NCBI GenBank assembly: GCA_001970955.1
Contig: MPUH01000740.1
Location: 1-37,526 of the forward strand
DNA length: 37,526 nt
Direction of reading: 5' to 3'
DNA from: Stentor coeruleus
Lineage: Eukaryota > Ciliophora > Heterotrichea > Heterotrichida > Stentoridae
In this document: positions 35,780 through 37,526 of the stretch, one piece after another
Position numbering within the stretch: position 1 is the first letter of the stretch
Layout: the number at the start of each line of letters is the position of its first letter
The notes under the pieces: generated by a model
The model's database searches: none
The model's input: the letters and a program-made list of their open reading frames with translations, nothing else
What the model was told of the DNA's origin: nothing
Program-made: the position numbers and the translations under genes

Positions 35780-37176
35780 TATAAAGTTTTTATTATTTGC
35801 CAGGATTTGAAATAAGGATGATTAGAGGATGTTTATAAAAAGTTAGAAAATTTTTTTGTTGAAAGAATGAGATGAGGGATTTAGGATTGTGTTAGAATTG
35901 TTTATGATGTGATTAAAGGATTTAGAAATTGTGGGAGATGAAGATTTAGAGGAAGGGTTTAAAAAAATGAAGTAAAAGTTGGTGCGGAAAAAAGGTTTAG
36001 AGATGTGTGGGAATTGTTTGTGATTAAAGATTTAGAAATTGTGGGAGATGAAGATTTAGATTTAGAGGAAGGGTTTAAAAAAATGAAGTAAAAGTTGGTG
36101 CGGAAAAAAGGTTTAGAGGTTTTGGGTAATATGATGGGTTTATTGATTGGGCGAGAGAAATTTTTAAGTTTTTTTGGGGATTTTTTTGTTTTAAGATTTT
36201 GGTTAGTTTTTTATATGGTTTTTTAGATTTTTGTAAGGAAAATGTGATTAATGGATAAATTATTGATTGTGCCTTTTTTGATATTATAATAATGAAATTT
36301 TTGTTTTGTTTAAATTATTTTCGGGATTTAGTAATGCTGAATTAAGTATTTTTAAATAAAATTCTATTCAACTTCAAAATTAGAATTTAATTTGAGTTCC
36401 TAGGATTAAGTACACATATTTAAATTGGTTTCTCGCAATAAAAATATAATTAATATGCACATATTAACTTTAAAAATCAGCAAAAATTAAACACCTTCAA
36501 TACTTTTTCAATAATTACTTGCCTTAAATCCAAAAAATTACTTTACCCCTTCAAGAAATCAATATTCATAAATTAAAAGTATAAAGTAATTTTACTTATA
36601 ATTCTCCTAATCAATCAAAACCTAAAATCACAAAAAAAAAATATTTTCTTATATAAAACATTACCCTAAACATTTCAACCAATAAAACCCTTATTCAAAA
36701 CTAAAAACAATAAAATTCTAAAAAAAAGTATCTTAAAAATCCTACCCTTGTCAAACTTATATCAATTTTATTTCCAAATCTTATTAAAATGTCTCTAAAA
36801 AGCATAATAATTTTAATCTAATCCCAAAGCTTAAAGTTAATCAAAAATCATCTTAAAAACCTGAATCCTCTTCAAAAACCTTCAACATCCTAATTCAATC
36901 ATTTCAATAGCCAAAACACTAAATGCCCTTTACACAACAAATTCTTTTTAATAAAATTTTAAATCTCAGCTACATTTACTAATAAAACTTCCTAAATAAA
37001 AATTTCATAACCCCAAACACCCCTATAAAAACCAGGATATAATCATGCAAAACTTAAAAAAAATCCTTCCATTCAAAAACAGTAAAAAATTGACTAAAAA
37101 ACTTAACTTTCATCAAGTATTTGTTATAAATAGATTAGATTTAATTTAAAACAAGTATGGGATACTAATAATAAAT
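35780..37176. other. Intergenic, 1.4 kb, skew switch and tandem repeat
   Basis: No gene. 35820-36240 is G-rich with almost no C on the + strand. From about 36360 to 36960 it is C/A-rich with almost no G. From about 36980 it is the 5' flank of the inverted duplication. A 115-bp tandem repeat lies in the G-rich half. Confidence 0.65.
35889..36118. repeat. Imperfect 115-bp tandem repeat
   Basis: 35889-36003 and 36005-36118 are near-copies. They differ by a short deletion, a 6-bp ATTTAG insertion and a few substitutions. Both copies are G/A-rich and non-coding. Confidence 0.8.
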
Positions 37177-37526
37177 ATGGATACTCTAGATGAGCTAAGG
37201 TCTACTATGAATCCACAATTAAATGAAGAACCTATACCGAAGTTAATTCCTGTTAATAGAGCATTGAATAAGAATACAAGAATTTTAGCTCAGGAACAAA
37301 ATTTGTATGTCCTAAACGAATATGTAAATTCAGGGGGGGCCAATATTAATCAAATTATCTATGTTTTTTTGGTGTATCAAAAAGAAATCATGTCAATCCA
37401 TTCTCTCAAAGGAAGATTAGTCTGTCTTCAACAAATTTATAATCATTTCTTAAGCATAGATGAAAGTGATTTTATTCTTCAAGAAGATGTAAGAAGAATA
37501 TTAAAAACTTTTACAAAGCTAGCATT
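36980..37526 (+). repeat. Right arm of the inverted duplication (partner 11296-11850)
   Basis: Matches the reverse complement of the left arm, ~25 kb away. Identity is lowest in the outer flank (with a ~15-bp insertion near 37000) and reaches 100 percent, as far as I can read, in the last ~190 bp before the window ends. Confidence 0.85.
37177..37526 (+). CDS. Start of an unrecognised gene, intact copy, runs off the window
   Basis: An uninterrupted frame from ATG 37177 to the window edge, 116 codons, beginning MDTLDELRSTMNPQLNEEP. It is mostly helical, with QIIYVFLVYQKEIMSIHSLK and LQQIYNHFLSIDESDFILQ, and I know no family for it. It corresponds to the frameshifted copy at 10758-11677, from which a full length of about 300 residues can be guessed. 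The intact frame supports this being the functional paralogue. Confidence 0.6.
   Translation, partial: MDTLDELRSTMNPQLNEEPIPKLIPVNRALNKNTRILAQEQNLYVLNEYVNSGGANINQIIYVFLVYQKEIMSIHSLKGRLVCLQQIYNHFLSIDESDFILQEDVRRILKTFTKLA

Overview
The window looks like macronuclear DNA of a heterotrich ciliate, most likely a Stentor species. Four genes are interrupted by introns of exactly 15 nt (GTA...TAG, with A at intron position 10), and removing them restores conserved reading frames. The code appears standard: tryptophan in the conserved proteins is TGG, TAA and TAG end genes, and TGA is not read as Trp. This argues against Blepharisma (UGA=Trp) and against oligohymenophorean codes. Non-coding DNA is very AT-rich.

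Layout. 1-2.5 kb holds decayed coding fragments: a ubiquitin-specific-protease-like relic on + and a second, broken copy of the DOMON gene on -. 2.5-9.4 kb holds a secreted DOMON protein, two unrecognised proteins and a coiled-coil protein that starts 5 bp away from a divergent neighbour. 10.0-13.7 kb is a disturbed tract. It contains a frameshifted gene, a 28-codon piece of an HSP90 5' end, a multiply frameshifted gene with an intact inverted relative at the right edge of the window, a divergent 14-3-3 gene, a partial repeat of that gene next to the window's only N, and a further degenerate frame. 13.7-17.4 kb holds a secreted Cys-rich protein, a multi-pass membrane protein and a small coiled-coil protein.

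17.7-35.8 kb is an orderly, gene-dense stretch of housekeeping and signalling genes: peroxisomal acyl-CoA oxidase-like, MAP3K-like kinase with an acylation-type N-terminus, RanBP9/Gid1-type CTLH subunit, poly(A)-binding protein, class II DYRK kinase, Rab32-like GTPase, eIF3h, PH-TM-START protein, C2 coiled-coil protein, a basic Ser/Arg-rich protein, a TPR protein broken by a 47-bp tandem duplication, and Rab11. Translation (PABP, eIF3h), membrane traffic and lipid transfer (two Rabs, PH-START, C2) and phospho-signalling (two kinases, 14-3-3) are represented. These are eukaryotic single genes; I see no operon.

The strongest unexplained signal is in the DNA between genes. In most of the longer intergenic regions the half to the right of a gene is G-rich and almost free of C on the + strand. 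The half to the left of the next gene is C-rich and almost free of G. This holds whichever way the genes point, and the change-over is abrupt. No tRNA, rRNA, CRISPR array or intact mobile element was seen.
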